Positions 12,385-24,853 of a stretch of DNA of 60,000 bases are shown here, piece after piece. The notes beneath the pieces were generated by a model. The model saw nothing but the letters and a program-made list of their open reading frames with translations. It was not told the origin of the DNA and did not search any database. Source of the stretch: Adiantum capillus-veneris (taxonomy: Eukaryota > Streptophyta > Polypodiopsida > Polypodiales > Pteridaceae); NCBI GenBank assembly GCA_014529385.2, contig CM043965.1, positions 62,023,933 through 62,083,932 of the forward strand, in the 5' to 3' direction. A program made the translations under genes and the position numbers. How positions within the stretch are numbered: position 1 is the stretch's first letter; each line of letters opens with the position of its first letter.

Positions 12385-14263
12385 AAGTTTTAAACTAGCT
12401 GCCTTATACATGATACGAGTTATCGTATCATTTTCATTAAAGAGCTACATTAATTATGAGACTAGAATCTCCCCAAAGGATTACGACTATATAGTTAAAA
12501 ATTATCAGGCTAATCCCTGTATTGGCCAAATATGCAGATTATCACAGATATTAGAGATAAAAATTGATGCTACCCACAAACATCCCACTATCTAATTCGT
12601 TATGCAGCAGACTACCATTGTTCCAGGACTGAGATCATCCCCATCAGCAGTGCAACAAAAATATCTGGACAGCATCAAGCATATGTTGCAGACCAATCAA
12701 AACTAGTTTATTTTGCATGCTCAACTATGAAGAATTTCCTCAATGCAGCAGTTGTTAAACACTTAGTGACATAACATAGTAACGACAAGTTATGATATAC
12801 AAGAAGCCAGAGTAGAAACAGGTTACAATTAAAAAATATGCATGTAATCGGTTTGGCACCAGCCTGAGTTTCTCAACAAGCTTCATAGTGTATCGTTTAG
12901 GAAGGTAAACTCAACAACACCCCACACACAATTTTTTTGCAGTAAACCAGTGTAAATGACCGATGCACCACTCATATCACTTACCATGACACAACCCTTA
13001 ACTCTCATTCAGACAATCATAACCATGTAATGCAAGGCTAAGTGAGGGTATAGAAAACCCTCACCTTGGTTAAGTAGGCAACCCGTCAGTGGAATCTACC
13101 TTAGCCGCTTTGATTTCAGTGCAACAAGTAACATATTTATCATGATGGAGTCAAATTGGGCAACAACAGAGCCAACCTTGATTAGTGCTCCATATCCCAA
13201 GAATCACACATCCACACAGGCCTCAAAGGAGCACAACTATAAGAACTACAATGGGCATCCCATTAGGACATGCAAAAAGTCAATACAGGGAGGAAGGGGG
13301 GAAGGGGGGGGGGGGGGAGAGAGAGAGAGGAGAAGAGAGTTAAAATGTGATGCCGGGATATTGCTCAAGTACAGAGCAAGGGACAATGAGTGCGGGTTCT
13401 GCTAAAACACGTGCATGGAAACAAATGAAGTATACCTCGTACCCAATAGTGAAGGACCGGTCATTGGGGAAAACAAATATGGATTTTAATAATTACCCTA
13501 CAGCCACACAATTGAGACAAAGTTGTGGATCCCATAGGGTTTAAACCCTTAAAATGTGGAAATGGGAATTGTCCATATGACAAAATCACCAACTTTATTA
13601 TGGTGAGTATATGCTAGATCCCATAGAGGGTGCAAATGTTAGGTGTATTGTAAGGGTTAATTAGGTGCACTGCTAGGGTTGAATCCACAGATGGTAACCA
13701 TGTTAGGTGCATATTTGCAAGGGTTAAATCACATCACTGCTCAATAAGGTCGGATCATCCTGTTGAGATCAAGGTAGATGAAATGATTCAGGTAGTCATG
13801 ACAAGATATACCCATTGGTTCAATTAAGTCAAAAAAAGGTAATACCAACTGCTGCCAAAATAAGGTAGCTGAGGTAGCTATCACAGCCCTAGAATTAAGA
13901 GCACTCATCTAAATAAGGTTAAGTTTTCCAAAAAAATAGAATAGGCTAGAGCAATAGTCAGACTAGCTCAAACAAGAGTACAAAGCATAGACATCAGCAG
14001 TACGTATAGAAAAAGATATTAGCAGGCCAGTTAACCCAAGTGGGTGGCAAACCAAAGAGCTAAGGTCGGGTCAAAGGGATATTCTTAGAGAGGCACAAGA
14101 GTATTATATGAGCAAGTATAGTGCAAGCATGGGTACAGACCAACAAAACAACTTTAGATTAAAGAAATCAAGTGGAGTGCCTTTTGATGAATCGCATCAA
14201 GTCATTCTTAGTTTATTGGTTTCCAAAGGATAGGATATGTCATTATTAAGCCACAGATGTCAG

Positions 14264-14376
<113 letters not shown>

Positions 14377-15491
14377 CCCTAACCCAAGCACCATACTCAA
14401 TGAGTCAGTAGTAGGACCATCGAGTATGGGTCTACTGCCTCATTAAGTTGATGAGAATAGAATAGTCAAGTCTAAAACCAAAGATTTGTATCGTATCAAA
14501 AAATCCATGAGTCTTGTTGGAGCTATAAGTGACAATGTTAACAAAAAGGATTATACTCTAGTCAGAGTTCTAAGGCTTTGTTACACAATAGAAAATAGTA
14601 TGGATGCAGTTCATAGTCAGTCGTAGAAATTTTCCATGCTTATACCAGTTTCTATGGATAGTCCTTAAATGAACTGTCTATCCAAGAGTGGTCCGTTTAT
14701 AGGTAAAATTTTCTTGAAATCAAAAGAATCAAAATAATTGCACAAGGTAAGTAATTTAGGATAAACCTACAACCTAAAACCAACAGAGTTTGTGAGCAGG
14801 AATCTGATCTATAGACAAGGAGAGACTATCTAAAACCTGTCAACCTAACAAGGAATTATAGACAGTGGGTCCATGAAAGCCTATAGACCAAAATCTCCAA
14901 AGACAGTGTCCTAGTTTTCATGTTTTTTGGGAGAACCTTGTGTTTAGGACATGTGTGTTGTTGTATTAAACTTATACTTATACATAAGCGAACATAAAAG
15001 TTCAAAAGACAGATGGCTTTAGACAAAGGATAGAGATTAGCACAAAATGACTCAGTCTTAATAGCTTCATGTTTGCACATCAAAGCGAGAATGAAGTATT
15101 ATTCCAATGCATTTATACATGAGATAGTAAATATGGTTCTAAAGTGGAGGAAGCCAAGTTCTTCAGTGCCAAACAACAATTAAGCTAAAAATGTCCTAAG
15201 TAAAGATAGAATTCTCACCTGCACCCATATAGCAAGACAATAGATTACGTCCAACTAGCATGACTTATAGGGTTATTTAGTATCCTCGTCCTTAAATTTA
15301 TCAAAGGGTGACCCTTTCTCATAAATCATGACATTGATGATATTAGAAGGTTTGTTTTGACACATACTCCCAACCATTTATAGAATGGTTACGCTTATAA
15401 TTGTGTTCACACTTCCAAGTGGCTATTTCACTCATGACTACACCACAAAATAACAATGTTCTTGCATGTCAATTGCACTCTTTTGATAGCA

Positions 15492-15580
15492 ATGCACAAT
15501 CAACAAGTATATTCCATAGGACCTTCTAGCTACCAACCATTAATAAAGTGCACAATCAACAAGTATATTCCATAGGACAC
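15492..15580. repeat. Direct repeat of about 28 bases, two copies
   Basis: The phrase gcacaatcaacaagtatatt followed by ccatagga occurs twice, starting near 15,495 and 15,550, with an unrelated spacer between. Confidence 0.85.
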
Positions 15581-15642
15581 TTCCAAGAAGTTATTGTGCT
15601 CATAATTGTAAACCAAATATAAATATATGTATGAACTTTTGT

Positions 15643-15888
15643 CTCGGGGGGTTCACCTTGTAGTACCCCCCTATATAATGTGCGTTCGTGGGGTATTAAA
15701 AAACCCCCTCTTTTAACATGTCTGAATGAATAAAATGAGCCCTTTTTTAGAAAAAAAAATCAAAATTGAATATTAAAACCCCTTATTTTAATATATCTCT
15801 GTTAAATTACCCAAAATTTTTACATTTTAAAACCCCTCCTTTCAAACTCACATTATACATTAACTGATTACATAGTGCACCCCCGGAG
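15643..15888. mobile_element. MITE with 8-base target duplication (hAT- or P-like)
   Basis: The left end ctcggggggttcacc and the inverse of the right end, ctccgggggtgcac, form imperfect terminal inverted repeats that continue weakly for about 45 bases (both arms reach tataatgtg). The 246 base element is flanked by acttttgt at 15,635-15,642 and again at 15,889-15,896. An 8-base duplication is typical of hAT and P superfamilies. The interior is AT-rich with aaaccccct-like runs and has no coding capacity. Confidence 0.78.
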
Positions 15889-15896
15889 ACTTTTGT

Positions 15897-18800
15897 ACCA
15901 ATCAAGAAACGTACAACATAAACACCTTTAATGAGTACATGAGCTCATCTTCTTGATGACAAAAACTAAACTACATTGCAAAAGAAGATTCCCACTAGAA
16001 GAGTGTCTACATATGGTGGACCTCATGATTGGAAGCAACTGTGATCAAACATAATTATCAATCATGACACATTAATTTAATAAAAAAATTAACTTACATT
16101 GCTAGTAAAAGATGTTGAAAGTGCCATACATGTTGTAGTGGGATATGGTGGTGGAAGTCGATATACAAAATATTTTTTCTTCTAGGAAGAATATGTCCTA
16201 TCACTTTTGCTCTCTCCATCAAGGTGACCATAGACATGGTCTCCTCATCTCAACAGTATACCACCAGTATACCACCTTGTAACGGACAATGATTCCTATC
16301 TTCTTCTTGAAAAACAAAAGCTTTACATTTACATCCAATGTGACTAGATTGTCAATGTAAATGGTTAAAATGTTCCATTTTCTCCCAAACCTTTCAAATA
16401 ATAGATATTGGTCTTTTGTCTAAGCACAATCTTTCCCAAACTAGTGAAACAATATTTGTGACTGCATGTCTACAAATTCTTTACATTTTGCTATAGGATA
16501 TTCTCGCACTTAATTCACTTATCCTTTCACTATCAACATCATCACACAATGTTTTCACACTTTGACCATGCATCTCCAATGAATACCACAAGCAACAATG
16601 GTTAGTCAGAGTAACACCCTTCTCAACTAGAAAGCTTAATCTCACCCTTTTTTGTTTACAATTCATATTGGGAAACTACTATGTATAGGATTAAGGATTT
16701 TTAGTCAAGCCGACTATGATACAATGAAAAATGAATATATTTTGATAGCAAATAGAGTCAATATCAATTAAAGCAAAATGAAGAGATATGGCCATGGTTG
16801 AGACGTGAGTAAACGAAGGCCACCTCCAAGATGTCTCCATGCCATATACGGACTCCCCCCCCCCCCCAAGTTATGTTTTAACATCCACAAAATAGAAATC
16901 CCAAATTAAGTCAAGAATCTCGTCTATCCGGCAATCCCATGGCATAGCTGAATGACTCTTTATTGTCTCTACAAACAAGAGGACATCACGTTACATTAAT
17001 AATTGCAACAAGAGAACCAAATTAGAAGAAATCACTATAAGAGGAGTAGTCTGTAACTGCCAGCATTGCCTTGGAAAAACAAAGGAAAATGGGGAGAGGA
17101 AAAATTGTGTAAGCGGCAATAATTGCGGCTCTAAATGCGGTAGTGGTTTGAAAGCAATAAGCACGGTAATATCTACGTTAATATACCCGCCACTATTACC
17201 GCGTGCGTTTCCGCTGGTATTGCCGTGCTTATTACCCCTAAATACCCATTCAAAGATATAGGTGCTCTAATTTTGGGTGGCCCAAATGAGCACTTTTATT
17301 TTTCACCTGCATAAAACAATGAAACATCAATTGTTTTTGAAAGAGTATACAAAAAACCAAAGAATTGAAATTGAATTTACTTTACCTTGATAACTTAATG
17401 TGCAGAAGATCAACTATTTAAAAATTTACAAATAAAATGTAAATAGTTGTATATACATTGTGCCACATTGGTACTTTACAAAAGTCTGGACAAATATTTT
17501 TCTATCTAATCCTCCTCGATCTCGCCATCATCTAGAGGCACATACGTTTAATCACCTTGACTCTACATAAACCCAAGTGATGGACGTATATACAATGCAC
17601 GGGGAAAAAATAACCCGGCGGTCCTAGTGTGTTCACACGCATCATGACCACATGTATATGGTTACAAGAGTGATATTTTCCTAAGTTAGCAATAACAATA
17701 ACAAATCATGAACTACAATCTTTACAATCACCGATTTAGGTTATACTTTAACCAATCTTACATATTTGTCCTTCCAGGCTGCCTTGCCTCTTGAGCCATA
17801 GTGCGTGGGAGTTTGCCTGGTGCAAGCTTCATGTTTTTGTCTGTAGGATGAGCCCATCACAATCTGATCACTCTTTTCTTGCATTGCCCACTCCCACTCC
17901 ACGTTTGCCATGTTGCCACCACGATAGCTCCTATCTGGATCTCTAACATGGTTGGTTGCTGCGCACTGTAGGCTTGACTGCTTGTTTTTCAAAAATGTTT
18001 TTATGTAGCCCTCCAACCATTGTTGTGAAAAACGTTGATTGGGGGCATTTGGAAATCTAGCATGGAACACGTCTTCAATGTAGCATGCATGATCAGGCAG
18101 TTAGTCTCTCTAGTTTAAAATACAATTTTTATACGTTGAATGTATAAGAATTTGAAGATGGCATCAAAATTCCCTGCCCTGTGTTGTGCCGAAGTCCACC
18201 TCCCTGCCATATTTTACCCTGTAGTAGCACCCATGTGTGTCTGGCATGGGTGCATCAGTATCCTTGTCCTCTACGTCAGGGACGTCATGCTCTGAAAGTG
18301 GGGACTCTGTCCACCCGTCACTACCAAACGAGCATCAACGCGTGCCGCTAGAGGAAGTTTGTCGACGGTGTTCTGGCAAAGCAGGAGTGGAATGGAGTGG
18401 CATAGGACCCTGTGATGCCATGGGAGTGGGACATTGCAATTCAAGGGCAGTAGGACCCTATGATGGAAGGGGAGTAGGACCATGCGATGGAAGGGAGTAG
18501 GATGATAAGAAGGGGTCGTAGACTGAGGTGCCTTCATTGTGAGGCTCTGGAGGAAAGGAGTCCCTTTCTGACTCCCCCATGGTGTGGTCTACGGAGAAAG
18601 ACCGTAGGTCGCAAGCTATTGCGGAGTGTAGCAGCCAAACAATCCCTCCGTCGAACAGAGGTACTGGTCTCATAAAGAGAGATCCCGCTGTAGGTCTAGA
18701 TCTACGATTGGTGGAGGAACCTGAGTAGAGTAGATGTAGGATGGCCATGCCTGCAAATAACAAAAATAACCTATGACACTCATGGTTTAGGGTTAACTAG

Positions 18801-19372
18801 CCAGAAACAATCTTTATTTCTTTGCTTGTTCTCAACACCTCAAGACTCGAGTCCACTAGAGGCGATGTCCACCCAGGGTGGGAGCCCACCTGGATGTGAA
18901 CCAACCAAAAGAAGAGCCAGATGGCTACTCCCCACCAGGTGGTCTCTCGTCTGACATCTACATTACAAAGATCAATATGAGATTTAGCTTTCCCACCTAC
19001 TCGCTCCTCTATAAATACGTACACAAGTATATTAGCACACAAGCACATAGATGCATATACATACTAGTAGACCTAAGTAGAGGCTAGTAGTGCCAAAGGT
19101 CAAGTGCACATCTTTAGATATCATCACAATCTCAATCGTGGTAAAACCAAAGGCACATTGCAATAATCCATGCATGAGTGGATTAATGACCGCAACGCCA
19201 CGATTAAAAAAGGACTATACCCAAGAGGAAGCGTTTAACCCTCGGGTGCTATGCTCCCATACTTAGTGCCTACATACATGCATAAATAAATTGATATGTA
19301 CACACAAATATATATATATATACAATTATGTAATGTAGCCATCGTTTTGAGTAGAGATAAAGTGTCAGGCCA
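15897..19372. other. Gene-poor stretch with unassigned open frame
   Basis: No gene is recognised. A minus-strand open frame at 17,741-18,070 (109 codons, rich in charged residues, one run W-E-W) matches no family I know. A run of 13 C is near 16,855. Between 17,100 and 17,260 the phrases gcaataagcacggtaat and, inverted, attgccgtgcttatta suggest a degenerate foldback. A short Gly-rich tandem repeat lies near 18,400-18,500. Confidence 0.35.
18402..18497. repeat. Minisatellite, about 30-base units
   Basis: Three to four diverged units of the form ggaccctatgatggaaggggagta in tandem. In one frame they would encode a G-V-G-P-C-D-G-R repeat, but no gene is evident around them. Confidence 0.6.
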
Positions 19373-19506
19373 AGGGCCACCCTGGAGGTCAAGGACCGGC
19401 CCCGGCTGTTAGTGGAGAGGGGATCCTAGGGGCAAGGCCTATAAAGGGAGGTTGGGTACATGATTGAGGTCAAGGCAGTCCCAGGGCCTCACATTGGTAT
19501 CAGAGC
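19373..19506 (+). mobile_element. Short LTR with Met-type primer-binding site
   Basis: A 121 base segment beginning tgtcaggccaagg and ending ccagggcctcaca has the TG...CA form of an LTR. One base later comes tggtatcagagc (19,495-19,506), the standard plant retrotransposon primer-binding site complementary to initiator tRNA-Met. A cctataaagg box about 55 bases before the end could be the promoter. The short LTR suggests a TRIM-type or short-LTR Copia element. No second LTR was found downstream in this window, so the element is truncated or its partner has diverged. Confidence 0.6.
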
Positions 19507-19559
19507 TCGGGGAGGAGGGAAACTATGAAGGAGGGGAAGTATAGGAGCATGGCCTCTTG

Positions 19560-19640
<81 letters not shown>

Positions 19641-22600
19641 GACTTGCTTGCATGCCTTTGCATGCTCGAGAGCAGGGACGGGCCACGACCATGGTCAACT
19701 TCCCCTAGAGGGCCGAACGGAGATGGTTGCAGGAGCTGCAGCTTGCAAGGAACAACAGCGCGCGGTCAACCTCCACAAAAACACTCGCAGTTCTACTCAA
19801 TGTACTCGCGCTACAATGGGGGAGGTTTTTTGACAAATGGGCTTACGCCCTCGCGGTTTGTAGGCGACGCCATTGTCTTCTCCTCCTCTGTGCTGCAGAC
19901 CCGCCATTGCCATGCATTTTCTTTGAGGTGGTTACACATGGTGGGCGCCCTAAGGGTGCCCTAAGGTCACCCTAAGGGCCATGTAGGTCATACGATGGCC
20001 AGAGAAGCCATGCGGTGGTTGCATGCGATTGAAGAGCTGGGTTTCAAAATTGCAATTGAACCACCAAGAGTGTTGATCATGGAGAAAATGATAGCAAGCA
20101 ATGGATTTTGACGATTAGTTTGGCTATGAGCTTATCGCCCATGACAGTAGACCGGCAAGGAGAGGCAAAACCCTGCACACTCAAAAAATTACAAAGCAAT
20201 TTGTGAATTTGCAAAAATTCTTAGAGTACAACACTCCCGCAAGATTTCTGCAAGGCATGAAGTGGTCGTCAGGAACCATCAATACGCAAAAGCCTGTCGA
20301 TCTATAATCTTCGATGGTCAGTAAGTACAATGATGTAGATCACCTCTTTGGATCACCTCTTTGCTGCCTTTGGAGGAGGCACAAGGTGGAAGGACATCAT
20401 GTAGAGAGGAGCAAGGCTCCAAGACAACGAGACGACAAATTGCCGGACGCGAGGTTGGCACTGTTAATGGTTGCAATCCAAGTACCCTTTGTCTCTATGA
20501 TTGCACTAGATATGGATTTTTTCAATTTTATGCTTTCAATATGGCGTCCTACTTAACAAGTCATACATGGTCTGTGATTTGTGAGGACAAGGTACTCGAC
20601 AGGGCGGATTGCTAATTATTATTTCACGATGTTGGCAAGCAATACTATGAGAGGGCTCCTAGGCACGTTGTCTGCCATCAAGGCAGATAGAGAAACCACA
20701 TGACTTCTAGAGGCATGGCTACGATAAAGCTTGTTCCCTTTATGTTCCCATTTTGGATTTATTCAATTTTGATAGGACTTTCTACCATGTCACCTTGACA
20801 AGCAAACGTTGCTTTGCTCAAGCGGTGTTTGGCATTTAAATAATAATTGCTAACTAAGTTTTGCAACTACCTTTTTTGCTATTGAGCAATCGCATGATTC
20901 TCAATAAGATGTATTTTGCCAAGGCTATTCTTCTTTGCAAGCTCAACAAGAAATAAAAGCTTCCTATTAAGACATACTGCATTGAAGTTTCCAACATTTG
21001 GAATATGCTATTAGCATACGAACTTGGAAGTCTTTGCAACATTTCTGCATGTTTTCTTACCAGCGATTGGAGTAAACCCAGCCACGAAGGAATGTGCAAG
21101 ACATCCGACAGCTCTCAAATTATTCTCATGCATGGCTATGAGCCGGATTCGAGCGCACTCCCAAAAACCAGCCACAAGCGGGCGACAAGGTTAGTTCATT
21201 TCAAGTTATGTTTGTTCTTGTCTATGTTTTACTTTTCATTTTAAAAAAGATCTCTCTGTTGTTGAAAGCAAACTGCTTGGGCAGACTCCATATGAAGCCG
21301 TTGTACAAAGCAAAGTGCTTTTCCGGACATCCTGTGAAGCACGGCTTCTCTTATGTGCCAATGTATTATTAATTGAGTACTTTAGATCAATAATAATGGC
21401 ACACATCTGTGTGGATATAAGCTCACAGTTTCTGCAATGGTGCACTGTGATATATCCATGCCAGTGTAATCGTGCAAGGCACGTATAACAAGGGCTCACA
21501 TGGTTGAGACTGTCATTGAAGCCAGGGGCTTATTATTCTATTTTTTGATTTTTATGCATGGCATACTAGTACGATGGATGTACAACACCCATCATTGCAT
21601 CCGCTTCCGCTATAGCACTAGCTACTCTGTCACGGACAAAGCTCAGTTGTTGATGTTTTCAAACATTTTGTTTTTATGTTTCTTCCCAGGGAACGTGCCA
21701 TACATCTACACCCTGATACAGTCACGATCACATACACAGTAAGTCAATCAAGATGTGACTTATGGTACCTCTCTCTACGAGGGCGTGGTACAAGTACCTT
21801 GTTGTGCGCTTATAGGATAAGCTCAGACACGGCCAAGGTATCCACTGGCTCATATGCAAGGGGCATACAACACATTTGACTAAGGATTTTTCCTCAGCCC
21901 AACATTCTCACTTTCCAACTTCTTTGCAAAAAAAGTGAAACTCGACGTGCCTTCATTCACATTCTTCTATGTCAATACGATAACAGGAAGGTCTAAGAGC
22001 CCTCTATTGCCACTTATTTTGGAATGGCTAAGAGCCATATTTTTGCTCTCTTTTTGTAATCCATCAGTAATTGCTTTCAAGATCGACCAACTCTATTCAG
22101 TTGAGTACCCATTGATTTTCATGGACAAGCAAGAGTCTTGCCATTTTTGGATTTTTGGGTATTAATTTTGCACTCTGTACCTTCAAAGTGCAGATCACGT
22201 TGAGTTTTTGAAAGACTTAAATTCGTAAAGGCTTCTCTCTACTAAGGTGTATAGATGGAGCAAGCATTTCAGACAGCACGACTATTCACACAAACCCAAG
22301 ATTATGGATTTTCGAGTCTAGAGCAGATCCAGTGGTGCCTACAATTCGAACTTGAGTGGATCTTTTCTTTTATTTATAACACTAAGACTATCTATATGAA
22401 TACAGTTTTGGGGTAAGACCCATCTCGTGATTACTCAATCACTTCTTCAAGTGTTGCTGGTCAACTCTTAGACCCATCACACTTGCACTTCAAGGAAAGA
22501 AGTCCCCAGACTGCCAAGGGGTAGTGGAAAAATTTCAACTTCCACAGGAATGTAATTCCACAGGCAAACCCAAGGGGGTTCACGGATAGAGGCCAAGGGT

Positions 22601-23621
22601 CGCCTGCTAGTTGAGAAGTTTAACTACAAAGCTTAACCAAGGGGTCTAGACTGCACAAGCAACACCCACAGTTACATGTGCAACACTACTTGCATTTCAA
22701 TTAGTGTTCTTAGGCCTTTGCAGGTGGGAAATTTGGGCAGGTGCTCTTCACTCCGGATAAGTGAACACTATGTTTATCCTACAGGTACGCATCTGCTTTG
22801 GTTTTGTTTCTTTTGGTTTGCTTTTCTACGTAGGATGATACACTATGTTTGCTCTTCCAAGAAATGACAAGGTCATGTAAGAGCCAAGCATTTTGGGCTG
22901 TGGTGTCCAAAATCAGTTTCTACATTATGCAGTTAGAGACCCACTTCTAGGGTTTATTTGGCACATGTTGTCACATAGGATACAACATGGTCTAGGAACT
23001 CAAGGAGTACGGTTTGGCCAGTGTTAAGCAAGGCTAATGAGGGTCCCTCTCACTCCCGTCATAGAGTGTTTGCAGTTACCTCCATGCACAAGTATATCTT
23101 GTACTTCAGGGAATTGTTTTTTAGACATTCTTACATGAGACATATTCCACATGTGGAGAATATGAATCTCAGGGACTGACACTGGTGCACACTATTTTAA
23201 GTATGTGTCACGATGAAGTCCCTAGGTACTTGTCAAATCTGTTTTCTAGACCATTTTCAGCACCACGTATCAAGAGCAATTTCGGTGGCTAAAAATTGTC
23301 GGCTACTTAGATTGACTTGTTAAGGTACAAGTGCAGCTACATAACATTCCAGATGGTTTTTTATGCATATAGCAAGGCTATGAGTTGTTAATGAACATGT
23401 TTCATTGTTTGTACCTAGAAGCGATTATTGTTTCACCTTCTAATATGGTTCAAACAAGGCTTGCAAATGATTGCAGCTGAAAGTATTTATTTTATTTTTA
23501 GAACTATTTACAGTCCTCTTTAATGTGTGCTAGGAGCCTCACATTTTCCATAAGTATTGGCAAGGATGATCATGGTTATACAGGTTCGGATATATTTTTT
23601 GCTAAATGCATGCACACTAGG
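19507..23621. other. Gene-less stretch after the short LTR
   Basis: No supported gene in 4.1 kb. It starts with the TC microsatellite at 19,563-19,639. Weakly coding-like stretches between 19,640 and 21,240 (short open frames on the plus strand) could be decayed interior of the element whose LTR is at 19,373, but no gag or pol motif can be read. A 14-base tandem copy of gatcacctctttg is at 20,339-20,366. Confidence 0.35.
19563..19639. repeat. (TC)n microsatellite, 77 bases
   Basis: Perfect TC run read directly from the sequence. Confidence 0.98.
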
Positions 23622-23756
23622 TGTTATGGGCTCTCCCCTTGAGAAAGGAGGTGCCCTTTGGATGAGTGGGAGGTTAAGTCAAAGATTCCCCTAACTTTTG
23701 GGGCCTTCCCTCTCCTTGTAGGGTCTCTTTTTTACTCAATCCCCCCAAGCACCTTA

Positions 23757-23784
23757 CCCCCCCCCCCCCCCCCCCCCCCCCCCC
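23757..23784. repeat. C homopolymer, 28 bases
   Basis: A run of 28 C inside the copy A LTR. The equivalent place in copy B (56,882-56,897) has 16 C. Both are followed by short tandem units of catgacaagcacctcaagca type. Confidence 0.95.
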
Positions 23785-23982
23785 TGCATGGGAAGCTTCT
23801 CAAGCACCTTACTCATCAAGCATGACAAGCACCTCAAGCACCTTAGTGAGCAAGCACGACAAGCACCTCAATCACCTTACTCATCAAGCATGACAAGCAC
23901 CTCAAGCACCTTAGTCAACAAGCACGACAACCACCTCAAACTTGGGTTCCCACCTCAAGCACAGCCCTAGCTTGCCTCATTA

Positions 23983-24422
23983 GGGAAAATTTGGACTCAC
24001 AAAGGGGCCTTATAAGGAGTTTGACTTCCTCTCTCATGTTCAAAACGGGCGTGCGATAAAATTTTTGCAAATCAACCCTAAACTTGGCAGAGATTTGATA
24101 GTTAGAATCTACTCTTCAAGATCTTTCTATTGATATATAGCACGCCACGAGATTCCTCATATTTTGAAAGATTCTATTTTTGATTCTCTAGATTTTAAAC
24201 AGAGTTGTCACATCACAAAATAATCAAAAATAGAATCTTTCAAAATATGATTAATCTCATGGCGTGCTATATATCAATAGAAAGAGCTTGCAGAGTAGAT
24301 TATAACTGTCAAATCTTCGCCAAGTTTAGAGTTGATTTGCAAAAAAATTACTGCACGCCCGTTTTGGACATGAGAGAGGAAGTCAAACTCCTTAAGGCCC
24401 CTTTGTGAATCCAAATTTTCCC
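23983..24422. mobile_element. Foldback MITE, TA-flanked, 440 bases
   Basis: The two halves are long inverted copies of each other. The left end gggaaaatttggactcac matches the inverse of the right end, gggaaaatttggattcac, and the arms stay complementary for about 200 bases to a centre near 24,205. The element is flanked by TA on each side (23,981-23,982 and 24,423-24,424), as for Tc1/mariner-type (Stowaway) insertions. Copy B at about 57,095 lacks it, so it was inserted after the copies separated. No coding capacity. Confidence 0.85.
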
Positions 24423-24853
24423 TAGTGAAGGTCAAAGGACTTCTAACACTAACCTTTGGAGGTCTTTAATGAAGCTAACCCTAAGGTCTTTAAGACCCAC
24501 TAGATGCACGTTGCTCTTTGATAGACTATCTCCTTTTGGACCCCTATTCAGATGTAACCATCTCTCCTCTTGGTCCCCTGTTGAGATAAGTCTAGAAGTA
24601 CTTATTACACATTGCTCTTTGGTAAACTATCTTCTTTTGGACCCCTATTGAGATGCAACCATATCTCCTTTTGGTCCCCTAATGAGATAGATCTAGAAGC
24701 ACATGTCTCTATTCTAACTCTTGTTAATGTTTATTCTCCCACATTAAATGATCAGTTTAATATGAGAAAATCATTTGGGTTGCCTAGATATTAGATTTTA
24801 TGACATTACGTCTCTCTTGAAATCATAGTCGTCCTTGACTATGAGGTAGAGAA

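Larger units (their letters stand above)
23622..24805 (-). mobile_element. LTR of chromodomain gypsy copy A, interrupted by a MITE
   Basis: This segment is repeated at 56,757-57,468 (copy B). On the minus strand it begins tgtcataaaatctaat (plus-strand end at 24,805), just after an aagagaga purine tract that would be the polypurine tract, and ends at a CA near 23,622. Features shared with copy B are a C run, the catgacaagcacctcaagca minisatellite and the phrase ctttggaggtcttta. Copy A additionally holds the 440 base foldback MITE. The exact left boundary is uncertain by some bases. Confidence 0.65.

Noticed and set aside
17741-18070. Minus-strand 109-codon open frame as a real gene
   Set aside because: No recognisable domain, no neighbouring element structure; left as an unassigned open stretch.
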